From Rhodoferax lacus (GTDB taxonomy: Bacteria; Pseudomonadota; Gammaproteobacteria; Burkholderiales; Burkholderiaceae_C): a stretch of DNA of 46,590 nucleotides. Made by a program: the position numbers and the translations under genes. The number at the start of each line of letters is the position of its first letter. The first letter of the stretch is position 1. The notes under the pieces are model-generated. The model worked only from the letters and a program-made list of their open reading frames with translations, was not told where the DNA came from and did no database searches. Below, piece by piece: positions 32,345-39,674 of the stretch. The DNA is taken from the NCBI RefSeq assembly GCF_003415675.1, contig NZ_QFZK01000025.1, positions 1 to 46,590 of the forward strand, read 5' to 3'.

Positions 32345-33427
32345 TCAGGCGGCCTGGACGGCGAGCTGGTTCAAAGCCAGGCGGCGCGCGCGCGCCTGGG
32401 TGACGATGCCCTGGATCACCTGCTCGCAGCTGTCCAGGCGCCCTATCAATGCGGCCACCTGGCCGGCCGACATCACGCCCTCGGCGGGCAAACCGTCGAC
32501 CATGGAGCGCTGCAGCAGCATGGGGGCGTTGGAGGCCATCACGGTCTGGGCCACGCTGGCCGGGTCTTCGCGCAGGGCTTGCCACAGCACGCCCCAGGCG
32601 TGCTGCAGGGTCATGCCCGTCTGGGCCTTGTATTGCAGGGCCAGTCCCACGGCCAGACGCAGGCGCTTGAGGGGCGAGGCCTTCTCCAGCATGGCCAGGT
32701 ATTCGTTAGGAATCATGCGCTGGGGCATGCCGTCCACCAGGTGCGAGATCTGGATTTTTTCCGCATCCCGCACGGCCAGGTAGCGCGCCAGCGTGGCACC
32801 GGGGATGCCGGAGTCGTTGGTCATCAAAAAGCGCGTGCCCATGGCAATGCCCTGGGCCCCATAGGCCAGTGCCGCCAGCAGGCCGCGGCCATCGTAAAAA
32901 CCACCGGCGGCAATCACCGGCACCTGCACCGCATCCACCACCTGGGGCAACAGCACGGTGGTGGGCACCGAGCCGGTGTGGCCACCGCCCTCGCCGCCCT
33001 GCACGGTGATGGCGTTGGCCCCCATCTCGATGGCTTTTTGCGCATGCTTGAGCGCGCCCACGGTGGGCATGCAGACAATGCCGGCATCGCGCAGACGCCC
33101 GATGACCTTTTTGTCCGGCCCGCGCCCGTAGCTCACGGCGCGCAGGCGGTGCTTCACAGCCAGGTCCAACAGCTGCTGCGCGTTGGGCTGGAACATGTGG
33201 AAATTGAGGCCAAAGGGGCGGTCGTCGGTGATGGTGCGCACACGCAGGATCTCGGCCTCGATCTGGTCGGCCGCAATGGTGGCGCCAGCCAGAAAGCCAA
33301 AGCCCCCGGCCTGCGTGGTGGCAGCCACCAGCGAGGAGCCGGCCACCCAGCCCATGGCGGTCTGGATGATGGGGTACTGGCAGCCCAGCAGTTCGCACAG
33401 CGGGGTTCTGAAATCGGTGTCGCTCAT
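32345..33427 (-). CDS. ipdC: IpdC-type flavin oxidoreductase (nitronate monooxygenase family)
   Basis: This 360-residue protein has the nitronate-monooxygenase TIM-barrel fold. QTAMGWVAGSSLVAATTQAGGFGFLAG opens the FMN site, GGEGGGHTG lies near 145, and the phosphate-binding VPVIAAGGFYDGRG and GAQGIAMGTRFL follow. In mycobacterial and Comamonas steroid clusters this family member (IpdC) oxidises the hydroxylated HIP-CoA intermediate on the way to the ring D hydrolase substrate. Length is close to the 355-residue M. tuberculosis enzyme. It lies 24 nt after the crotonase gene and 11 nt before echA20. A true nitronate monooxygenase is unlikely in this setting. Confidence 0.86.
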   Translation of the reverse strand: MSDTDFRTPLCELLGCQYPIIQTAMGWVAGSSLVAATTQAGGFGFLAGATIAADQIEAEILRVRTITDDRPFGLNFHMFQPNAQQLLDLAVKHRLRAVSYGRGPDKKVIGRLRDAGIVCMPTVGALKHAQKAIEMGANAITVQGGEGGGHTGSVPTTVLLPQVVDAVQVPVIAAGGFYDGRGLLAALAYGAQGIAMGTRFLMTNDSGIPGATLARYLAVRDAEKIQISHLVDGMPQRMIPNEYLAMLEKASPLKRLRLAVGLALQYKAQTGMTLQHAWGVLWQALREDPASVAQTVMASNAPMLLQRSMVDGLPAEGVMSAGQVAALIGRLDSCEQVIQGIVTQARARRLALNQLAVQAA

Positions 33428-33451
33428 CGGGTGTCGCTCATGGAGTCTGGT

Positions 33452-34369
33452 TCAAGGGGTGTCGTTCTTTTTGTTGGCTGCCACCATGGAGCGCGCATCG
33501 TGCCCACCCAGCGTGCCCGCACCCAGCACCTGGCTTTGGGCGTGGGCAAACTGGTGGTAGCCAAAGGCCATGTCCATGCTGCTGCGCAGGCCCTGCAGCT
33601 CCTCGATGCGGTTGATCACGGTCTTGGTGAGAGCCAGCCCCAGGCGGGGCTGCTGCGCCATGCGGGTGGCGATGGCATCGGTCTGCGCCTGCAGCTCAGT
33701 GCGCGGCACCACGCGGTTGACCATGCCCATCTGGTAGGCGCGCTCGGCCGTCATGCGCTCCCCCAGAAACAGGAACTCCTTGGCAATGCGCGGATTGAGT
33801 TCGTGCACATGGGCAAAGTACTCCACGCCGGGAATGCCCATGCGCACCACCGGGTCCTGGAAGAAGGCGTCATCGCTGGCAATGATCAGGTCGCAAATCC
33901 AGGCCAGCATCAGGCCCCCGGCAATGCAGCCGCCCTGCACCATGGCAATGGTGGGCTTGGGGATGTCGTGCCAGCGGCGGCACATGCCCAGGTAGACCTC
34001 CTGCTCGCGTGCAAACAGCTGCTCGGCGCCGGGCTTGTTGGTGTGGTCCCACCACAGGCTGCTGCGCTCAAAGGGCTTGTTGATGTCGCGCCCCGGCGTG
34101 CCGATGTCATGGCCGGCGCTGAAGTGCTTGCCCTCGCCGCGCAGCACGATGACCTTGACACTGTCGTCATCGGTGGCGCGGCGGAAGGCCGCATCCAGCG
34201 CGTAGGTCATCTGCGAGTTTTGCGCGTTGTGGAAGGCGGGCCGGTTCATGGTCAGCGTGGCCACGCCGTCCTGGCTGGTGTAGAGCACCGGCTCGGCGGT
34301 CTCGTACACCGACTGATCTTCCCGCTGTACAAAGCCGTCGGTGTTGGGGTCCGTGCTGTCGTTTGCCAT
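33452..34369 (-). CDS. Enoyl-CoA hydratase/isomerase-family protein, atypical active site
   Basis: This 305-residue crotonase-like protein has an N-terminal extension of about 25 residues ahead of VLYTSQDGVATLTMNRP. Oxyanion-hole blocks are present (GEGKHFSAGHDIG; AMVQGGCIAGGLMLAWICD). Where hydratases carry the two catalytic Glu residues, it reads GLMLA and DPVVRMG, so neither acid is present. It lies 6 nt after ipdB and 24 nt before ipdC, inside the ipd block. It may therefore act in ring C/D or side-chain breakdown as a hydrolase, isomerase or ring-opening enzyme rather than a plain hydratase. Function unassigned. Confidence 0.8.
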   Translation of the reverse strand: MANDSTDPNTDGFVQREDQSVYETAEPVLYTSQDGVATLTMNRPAFHNAQNSQMTYALDAAFRRATDDDSVKVIVLRGEGKHFSAGHDIGTPGRDINKPFERSSLWWDHTNKPGAEQLFAREQEVYLGMCRRWHDIPKPTIAMVQGGCIAGGLMLAWICDLIIASDDAFFQDPVVRMGIPGVEYFAHVHELNPRIAKEFLFLGERMTAERAYQMGMVNRVVPRTELQAQTDAIATRMAQQPRLGLALTKTVINRIEELQGLRSSMDMAFGYHQFAHAQSQVLGAGTLGGHDARSMVAANKKNDTP

Positions 34370-34375
34370 GCTGAG

Positions 34376-35140
34376 CTAGCCCAGTGCCGAGGCACGCAGG
34401 TTGTGGGGGTCCAGGCGCGCCAACAGGGCCAATTGCGCGGGCGTGGGGTCGGGCGTTTGGGGGATGTGGTCGGGCAGATGCAGCGGGAAGCCAGTGGCCT
34501 CCTGCACCTGCGCGGCGGTGACGCCCGGGTGCAGCGAGACCAGGCGCGCCTGGTGTGCGGGCCCACCAAAATCCAGCACGCACAGGTTGGTGAAGATGCA
34601 GCGGATGTCGATCTCGTCCAGGCTCCAGCCGCGCGCCAGGCGCGCCGGGTTGTAGCCCACCGAGGCCACCATGTCCACCTCGCCAGACACCAGCACCTTG
34701 GTGCTGTGGTTGGGCACAAAGAAGGAGTTGGCGTGGTTGATGGAGTTGCCCGGAAAGCCGCGCACGCCCAGCATCATGGATTTGGGCTTGTCGTAGTCCG
34801 CACCCACCATGGAGATGTTGGCCTGGCCAAAGCGGTCGATCTGCGTAGGGCCCACCATGGCGTGGCGCTTGCCACCCCAGACGTTGTCAAAAATGCGCGA
34901 GAAGCCCATCCAGGTTTCGCGCTGCGGCACATAGCCTTTGCGCGGCCCCACGGGCACCGGCTCGCTGACCAGCCAGGCCTCGGAGTCGGTCATCATCAGG
35001 TCGGTATTGATGGACACCATGCACAGCGATGCGGCCAGCCGGGCCACCACACCAATGCCGGTGGCCAGCACCTCGCCATCGTCCTTCCAGGCCTGCGCGG
35101 CTGCGCAGATGACCCGGTCTACCAGGGTTGTTTCAGTCAT
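34376..35140 (-). CDS. ipdB: IpdB, beta subunit of the ring C-opening COCHEA-CoA hydrolase
   Basis: This 254-residue protein belongs to CoA-transferase family I, beta-type. MVSINTDLMMTDSEAWLVSEPVP, GRIFDNV-like FSRIFDNVWGG, GPTQIDRFGQANISMVG and NSFFVPNHSTKVLVSGEVDM are shared with mycobacterial IpdB (about 250 residues). IpdA and IpdB form a heteromer that hydrolytically opens ring C of COCHEA-CoA instead of transferring CoA. The start at 35140 is used (a TTG at 35155 is in frame). It begins 11 nt after the ipdA stop and precedes the crotonase gene by 6 nt. Confidence 0.9.
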   Translation of the reverse strand: MTETTLVDRVICAAAQAWKDDGEVLATGIGVVARLAASLCMVSINTDLMMTDSEAWLVSEPVPVGPRKGYVPQRETWMGFSRIFDNVWGGKRHAMVGPTQIDRFGQANISMVGADYDKPKSMMLGVRGFPGNSINHANSFFVPNHSTKVLVSGEVDMVASVGYNPARLARGWSLDEIDIRCIFTNLCVLDFGGPAHQARLVSLHPGVTAAQVQEATGFPLHLPDHIPQTPDPTPAQLALLARLDPHNLRASALG

Positions 35141-35151
35141 ACCGTACCCGT

Positions 35152-36030
35152 TCAAAATACCGGCAGTGGCAACTTGCGCACTGCGTCTGTTCCACCCACC
35201 CGCTCCAGGTAGTCCTGCTCGCTGCAGTCCACATAGCGCTCGGCATATTTCTGCCAGCCACCGGGCTCCTTGGCGCTGGCGGCGTATTCCTTGAAGTGCT
35301 GCACGTCAAAGCCGTACAGCGGGTCGCAGGAGCTGGGGTGCGCGCCGCAGGGCAGGTGCACCACGCCGGTGGTCTCGGAGCGTTCCCAGTAGACGTGGCG
35401 GGCCTCGTCGCCCTGGGCGAAGTAGCTGCTGTCCACCAGCTCATCGCAGCTCACAAAGGTGTTGCGGGAGGCACGGGCAAACAGGTCGTCCATGTACATG
35501 TCCGGGCCCTTGATCTGGCAGACGCCGCGCGCATCGGCCCGGTCCACGTGCAGCAAGGCCACATCCAGCGGCAGGGCCGGCATGGCCACCCAGTCCTTGC
35601 GGTCGTAGGGCGAGGCCACCAGCGCAATGCCAGGGTTGCGTTTGAGCACATCGGTGCCCAGGCCCACGCGGGTGGGGATGTAGGGCACGCGCATGCCAGC
35701 AGCCTTGAGGCCCAGCATGAACAGGCCCTCGTCAATTTCCATGACCTCGATGGCGCCGCTCTGGCGCGCCATGCGGAAGTAGGGCTCCAGGGGAATGAAG
35801 TCCAGCGACACAAAGGCAAAAATCAGTTTTTTGACCTTGCCGGCCGCGCACAGCATGCCCACATCGGCACCACCGTAGGACACCACGGTGAGGTCTTTGA
35901 GGGGAGAGCGCAGGATCTCGCGCACCAGGGCCATGGGCTTGCGCCGCGGGCCCCAGCCGCCAATGCCCACGGTCATGCCGTCCTTCATCTGCGCGACCAC
36001 ATCGGCCGCACGCATTTGCTTGTTGGACAT
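35152..36030 (-). CDS. ipdA: IpdA, alpha subunit of the ring C-opening COCHEA-CoA hydrolase
   Basis: This 292-residue protein has the same length as M. tuberculosis IpdA. It shows the CoA-transferase glycine block MTVGIGGWGPRRKPMALVRE, VSYGGADVGMLCAAGKV, LFMLGLKAAGMRVPYIPTRVGLGTDV and the C-terminal YLERVGG. With IpdB it opens ring C during breakdown of the HIP propionate. The ATG at 36030 is preferred; the open frame continues into tesB to 36132. It lies 5 nt after tesB, so the ring A dioxygenase and the ring C hydrolase are made from one transcript. Confidence 0.9.
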   Translation of the reverse strand: MSNKQMRAADVVAQMKDGMTVGIGGWGPRRKPMALVREILRSPLKDLTVVSYGGADVGMLCAAGKVKKLIFAFVSLDFIPLEPYFRMARQSGAIEVMEIDEGLFMLGLKAAGMRVPYIPTRVGLGTDVLKRNPGIALVASPYDRKDWVAMPALPLDVALLHVDRADARGVCQIKGPDMYMDDLFARASRNTFVSCDELVDSSYFAQGDEARHVYWERSETTGVVHLPCGAHPSSCDPLYGFDVQHFKEYAASAKEPGGWQKYAERYVDCSEQDYLERVGGTDAVRKLPLPVF

Positions 36031-36035
36031 GGGGC

Positions 36036-36950
36036 TCAGGCCTTCTCTTCCGTGAGCGACTTGGCAGAGACACTGAAGTCGTGGCCCCAGAGGCTTACGC
36101 GGGTGAACTCGTGGGCAATGTGCTCTTGCCAATCGATGACAGCGCCACCGTAGCCAAACTCCACATCAAAGTTGGAGGGCGCGCGCATGTAGAAGGAGGT
36201 GACCTTGTCATTGGTGTGCTGGCCCAGCGTGGCGGTTTGCGGCACCTTGTGCGCAAACATGCGGTCGATGGCACGGCCGACTTCGGGCATGTTCTCCACC
36301 TCCACCATCACGTGCACGCAGCCGCTGTCCACCGGAAAGCCAGCCAGGGCCAGGCTGTGGTGGCGCCCGTTGTTGCAGTGGAAAAAGTGGATGGGCAGGC
36401 TGGGGCCGGCGTCGCCTGCGGGCTTGAAGTTGAACAGGTCGGCCAGGCCAAAGCCCATCACGTCCTTGAAGAAGGCCACCGTCTTCTCAAACTCTGCGGC
36501 TGGCAGCACGGTGTGGCCCATGCCAATGTTGCCGGTGACAAAGCGTGACACGCCAGCGGGCGAGGCAAAGTGCGCAAAGTCGGACTGAAAGCCCCACACC
36601 ACTTCATGGCGGTTGCCCGACGGGTCCTGAAAAATGGCGACCTGCTGCACGCAGCGCTGCTTGCACAGGGCGGCATCACCCAGCGTGTACGCAACGCCGG
36701 CAGCCTGCAGCACGGCCAGTGCCGCTTCAAACGCGGGCTGCCCGGCCACTTCCCAGCCGGAGGCCACATAGGCGTCGCGTGCGCCGCTTTGCACGGCAAA
36801 GCGGAATTGGCGTTCGTCCATGCGCACATACAAACCGCCATCGGGTGCGGGCGCGGTCATCATGCCCAACACGCCTTCGGCGAAGTTTTTCCAACGCGGC
36901 AGGTCGGTGCTTTCTGCGACTACGTAAGCCAGTCCACGGATGTCCATCAT
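36036..36950 (-). CDS. tesB: Extradiol dioxygenase, TesB/HsaC-like (3,4-DHSA 4,5-cleavage)
   Basis: This 304-residue two-domain vicinal-oxygen-chelate protein resembles BphC/HsaC. The Fe(II) ligands are His146 (GMGHTVLP), His213 (SGCVHVMVEV) and Glu264 (FDVEFGYGG). His198 (NGRHHSLAL) and Tyr254 (TSFYMRAP) match the conserved acid/base residues. TesB opens the aromatised ring A of 3,4-dihydroxy-9,10-seconandrostanes by meta-cleavage. The ATG is at 36950, with Met-2 as an alternative. It is first in the twelve-gene operon ending at 24830, with operator site 7 68 nt upstream. The hydrolase TesD and monooxygenase TesA that act next to it are not in the window. Confidence 0.9.
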   Translation of the reverse strand: MMDIRGLAYVVAESTDLPRWKNFAEGVLGMMTAPAPDGGLYVRMDERQFRFAVQSGARDAYVASGWEVAGQPAFEAALAVLQAAGVAYTLGDAALCKQRCVQQVAIFQDPSGNRHEVVWGFQSDFAHFASPAGVSRFVTGNIGMGHTVLPAAEFEKTVAFFKDVMGFGLADLFNFKPAGDAGPSLPIHFFHCNNGRHHSLALAGFPVDSGCVHVMVEVENMPEVGRAIDRMFAHKVPQTATLGQHTNDKVTSFYMRAPSNFDVEFGYGGAVIDWQEHIAHEFTRVSLWGHDFSVSAKSLTEEKA

Positions 36951-37018
36951 GTTGAGTTCCTTTGGCCCCGTGAGTCAGGGCTTATGCAGTTGATTGTGCG
37001 AAGACGGGGGCTGTGCAA

Positions 37019-37038
37019 CATCGTCCATTGAGACTAAC
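37019..37038. promoter_or_regulatory. Steroid-regulon operator site 7
   Basis: CATCGTC-CATTGA-GACTAAC. The left arm is perfect, the right arm keeps GAC. It is 68 nt before tesB, the first gene of the long ring C/D operon. Confidence 0.62.
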
Positions 37039-37129
37039 GCTCGGGCTTCTTTTGCACCCCTGTGGCGGGCGCAAACCGACCACCGTTGCAGGGGCGGCGT
37101 CACGCTGCCAGGAGCCAGCTTGCGCGGCG

Positions 37130-38188
37130 TCACGCCATGGCGTAATCGGTATAGCCCGCAGCGCCCGGCGTGTAGAGCGTTTTACGGTCAAAGCGGGCCA
37201 GGGGCTGGCCGCTTCGCAATCGCTCCACCAGATCGGGGTTGCCAATGAAGTGGCGCGCAAACGAGAGTGCCGCGCCGGGGTGCGCCTGCAGGCTCTGCGC
37301 TGCGTTGTCCGGGCCAAAGCCGTCGTTGAGGATCAGGCGCTCACCGAAGTGCGTGCGGGCCAGGGCGAAGGCGTCGATATCGGGCACCGGTGCACGCATC
37401 ACGTGCAGATAGGCGAGGTCCAGCGCGGCGGCCTGGCGCATGAGCTCTGCATGGGTGGCGGCAGAGTCTTCGTCGCTGGTGTCGTTGTAGGTGTTGCCCG
37501 GGTTCAGGCGCAGGCCCACCCGAGCTGACCCTATGGCCTGTGCCATGGCCTGCAGACATTCGATGGCAAAGCGCGCGCGCTGCGCAGCACCGCCGCCGTA
37601 ATGGTCGGTGCGCAGGTTGGTGCCCGAGCTGAGGAACTGCATGGGCAGGTAGCCGCTGGTGCCATGCAACTCCACGCCGTCGAAGCCGGCCGCACGGGCA
37701 TGCAGTGCGGCCTGGCCGTAGCCGTGCACCACCGCGCGCACGGCATCCGTGCTCAGGGCCTGTGGCATGTCATAGGGCTGCATGCCGGCGCTGTCGGTGA
37801 CGATCTCACCGGCGGCCTGCAAGGCGCTGGGCGCCACGGTGGCCACACCCGCGGCCTTGATGTGATGGCTGCCAATGCGCCCACCATGCATGATTTGCAG
37901 CACGATGCGGCCGCCGCGCGCATGCACGGCATCGGTGACCCGCTTCCATCCTGCCACCTGTGCAGCCGTGGCGATGCCCGGCTGGCGGCAGTAGGACTGG
38001 CCTTCGGCGCTGGGCCAGGTGCCCTCTGCCACGATCAGCCCGGCTGCGGCGCGCTGCGCATAGTGCTCCGCCATCAGGGGGCCGGGCACGCCATCAGCGC
38101 CGGCACGGTTGCGCGTCATGGGTGCCATGACGATGCGGTTGGCGAGGTGCAGGTCCCCTAGCGCAAGGGGTTCAAACAGCGGGTTCAT
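37130..38188 (-). CDS. Old Yellow Enzyme-family ene-reductase (NemA-like)
   Basis: This 352-residue FMN TIM barrel belongs to the alkene reductase group. MNPLFEPLALGDLHLANRIVMAPMTRNRA opens the barrel, HARGGRIVLQIMHGGRIG and GFDGVELHGTSGYLPMQFLS surround the flavin, and ALSFARHFIGNPDLVERL ends it. NADPH-dependent OYEs reduce C=C bonds conjugated to carbonyls, such as steroid enones, as well as nitroesters. It has no own ribosome site. Its ATG overlaps the TGA of a 30-codon ORF that has a strong site, so it is probably translated by coupling. Operator site 8 stands upstream of that small ORF. Confidence 0.87.
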   Translation of the reverse strand: MNPLFEPLALGDLHLANRIVMAPMTRNRAGADGVPGPLMAEHYAQRAAAGLIVAEGTWPSAEGQSYCRQPGIATAAQVAGWKRVTDAVHARGGRIVLQIMHGGRIGSHHIKAAGVATVAPSALQAAGEIVTDSAGMQPYDMPQALSTDAVRAVVHGYGQAALHARAAGFDGVELHGTSGYLPMQFLSSGTNLRTDHYGGGAAQRARFAIECLQAMAQAIGSARVGLRLNPGNTYNDTSDEDSAATHAELMRQAAALDLAYLHVMRAPVPDIDAFALARTHFGERLILNDGFGPDNAAQSLQAHPGAALSFARHFIGNPDLVERLRSGQPLARFDRKTLYTPGAAGYTDYAMA

Positions 38189-38277
38189 GGCTGCGTACCC
38201 ACGCCGCCCGGGCCTGCACCGGGGCGGCTTGCCCCAACGCGGTTTTGCTTGTGCCTCTTCTCTTGCTTCTGCTTCAT
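38185..38277 (-). CDS. 30-residue basic leader ORF coupled to the ene-reductase
   Basis: The ORF begins MKQKQEKRHKQNRVG and ends in a Gly/Pro-rich tail. AGGAG lies 6 nt before its ATG, while the ene-reductase start has none, and its TGA overlaps that ATG (ATGA). Operator site 8 lies 68 nt upstream of this start, the distance seen for other genes of the regulon. I infer a leader peptide for translational coupling or control. No function for the peptide itself is claimed. Confidence 0.5.
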   Translation of the reverse strand: MKQKQEKRHKQNRVGASRPGAGPGGVGTQP

Positions 38278-38345
38278 GTCATGCTCCTGCCAAAGGCCCC
38301 CAGCGGGCCCGCTGCAGGCAGCGTAGGCCCGGGGCCTGGTGGGGG

Positions 38346-38365
38346 CATCGTCCGACAAGACTAAA
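38346..38365. promoter_or_regulatory. Steroid-regulon operator site 8
   Basis: CATCGTC-CGACAA-GACTAAA. Perfect left arm, right arm keeps GACTA as in site 7. It is 68 nt before the leader ORF of the ene-reductase. Confidence 0.6.
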
Positions 38366-38484
38366 GAGCGCGTGCCGGGGCGGGCCTCGCAGCGCAGGCT
38401 GCGCAACTTGCAGGACCAGAGCTTGCTGCTGGCAGCGCGGGCTGCGGGGCCCGGCCGGGCACCTGCCGCGACCTAGGGTTCGCA

Positions 38485-38504
38485 CCTAGTCCAAAAGGAC
38501 GCAT
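38485..38504. promoter_or_regulatory. Steroid-regulon operator site 9
   Basis: CCTAGTC-CAAAAG-GACGCAT. The GTC-N6-GAC core is intact; the left arm equals that of site 3. It is about 111 nt before the small membrane protein gene at 38616, farther than usual, and 207 nt before the divergent leader ORF. Confidence 0.5.
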
Positions 38505-38615
38505 CCCGCTGGTGCGGCCAGTGTCAAGCTCGTGCCCAGGTCTTGACCTACACGCACTGGGATTCCCAGCGGCAGCACCCTGCACCCCTTGAGCCCGTTC
38601 ACCCCGGGAGCACTT

Positions 38616-38828
38616 ATGAACGTCGATCGCATCACCCACATTGCAGCAACACTGGTGCTGGTCCTGCTGCTGTCGGGCCATCTGGAAACCGTCTGGGAGG
38701 GCTGGCGCACCTCCGGCGAGGCGCCGGCGCAGCCAGTGCCAGAGGTGACACAGGAAAGCGGTGGAGGCAGTGCCCATTGGCCTGCTTCCATGTCGCTTGC
38801 CACGCTGATGGGCGCAGCCTTTCCCTGA
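38616..38828 (+). CDS. Small single-pass membrane protein
   Basis: This is a 70-residue ORF beginning MNVDRITHIAATLVLVLLLSG. One hydrophobic segment covers about residues 8-22, followed by HLETVWEGWRTSG and a Pro/Ser-rich polar tail. GGGAG lies about 6 nt before the ATG. The N-terminal helix could be an uncleaved signal anchor. No family is recognised. A degenerate operator lies upstream, divergent from the ene-reductase promoter, so it may be co-induced with the steroid genes (weak inference). The next 207 bp up to 39035 hold nothing I can support. Confidence 0.45.
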   Translation: MNVDRITHIAATLVLVLLLSGHLETVWEGWRTSGEAPAQPVPEVTQESGGGSAHWPASMSLATLMGAAFP

Positions 38829-39035
38829 TTCCTTTTCCGCAGCCATGCAGGGCCATCTGCCTGCTGGAGCAGATACCTACCACAGGCCCCGGGGCGCCTC
38901 CATCCACAGAAGCTGTGCGCTGAGTTGGGGATAACTTGTCGGGAAACCTGCCAAACCCGCATGCCTGCTTGCTTTACACAGTCTGCCTAAAAACCATGCA
39001 GACAGTTTTTGGCTGGGGTTTTTGTACAAATATTT

Positions 39036-39671
39036 TTAGCGCTTCCACTTTTTCTTGGCGGAAGTGTTGAGCGGAAGCTCTCCACGCAGGCGTCGCAGGT
39101 CCTCTTCTGTGAGGTCTTCGCTTTCGTCGTCACCGTAGGCGTTGCTGCTTTCTTGTTCCTGGCCCTGCCCGGGCGCACGGGCAGGTTTTTCGAATGGGCG
39201 CACACTGTTCTTGCTTGCGCGCGCAGGGCTTTTTTTCTCGGGCCTTGGCGCGCTCTCCTTGGGCTTGAGCGGCTCGGCGCTGACAAAAGGCTGCAGATGC
39301 GGCAACGTGGGATCTACCTCCAGCCGATAGTAGTGACCCGAGGCCAGCTTGATCTTGATGGTGTTGCCGTCCAGCGTGGCGTGGCCCGAGGCGATGTAGC
39401 CGCCGGTGTTGGTGGCGTGTCCGAACAGCATCACGGTGCGGCCCCACTGCTCACGCGGGACGCAGTCAAAGACGTTGGCAGCCTCCACATCGGGCATTTT
39501 TTCAACCAGCGTGAACTTGCCTTCAGTGGGTTCAAAGAAAAGCGCTGCGCTGCCCTTTTTGAGGGTGATGGCACCCACGACTTCACTGCGCTGCACCCTG
39601 CCATCGAGTTCTGCAAGATAAAAGCTCTGGAAGGCCTCGATGGCCGCGGGTGTGACGGTTACAGCTTGCAT
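39036..39671 (-). CDS. Uncharacterised protein with a charged, disordered tail
   Basis: This 211-residue protein is not recognised. Residues 1-125 look folded (alternating strands; ITLKKGSAALFFEPTEGKFTLVEKMPD; MLFGHATNTGGYIASGHATLDGNTIKIKL). From about 130 to the end it is rich in Pro, Lys, Glu and Ser and finishes KKKWKR, so it is probably disordered. No signal peptide or membrane segment is seen. It starts 3 nt after the MFS gene stop, so it is co-transcribed with it. No link to steroids is evident. Confidence 0.7.
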   Translation of the reverse strand: MQAVTVTPAAIEAFQSFYLAELDGRVQRSEVVGAITLKKGSAALFFEPTEGKFTLVEKMPDVEAANVFDCVPREQWGRTVMLFGHATNTGGYIASGHATLDGNTIKIKLASGHYYRLEVDPTLPHLQPFVSAEPLKPKESAPRPEKKSPARASKNSVRPFEKPARAPGQGQEQESSNAYGDDESEDLTEEDLRRLRGELPLNTSAKKKWKR

Positions 39672-39674
39672 GGC

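Noticed and set aside
32345..33427. Genuine nitronate monooxygenase
   Set aside because: The fold matches, but location between two crotonase genes of the ipd block and the length point to IpdC.
32321..35212. 963-codon plus-strand open frame opposite ipdC-ech-ipdB
   Set aside because: It is antisense to three recognised genes, with the His/Gly/Ala-rich composition typical of shadow frames and no ribosome site.
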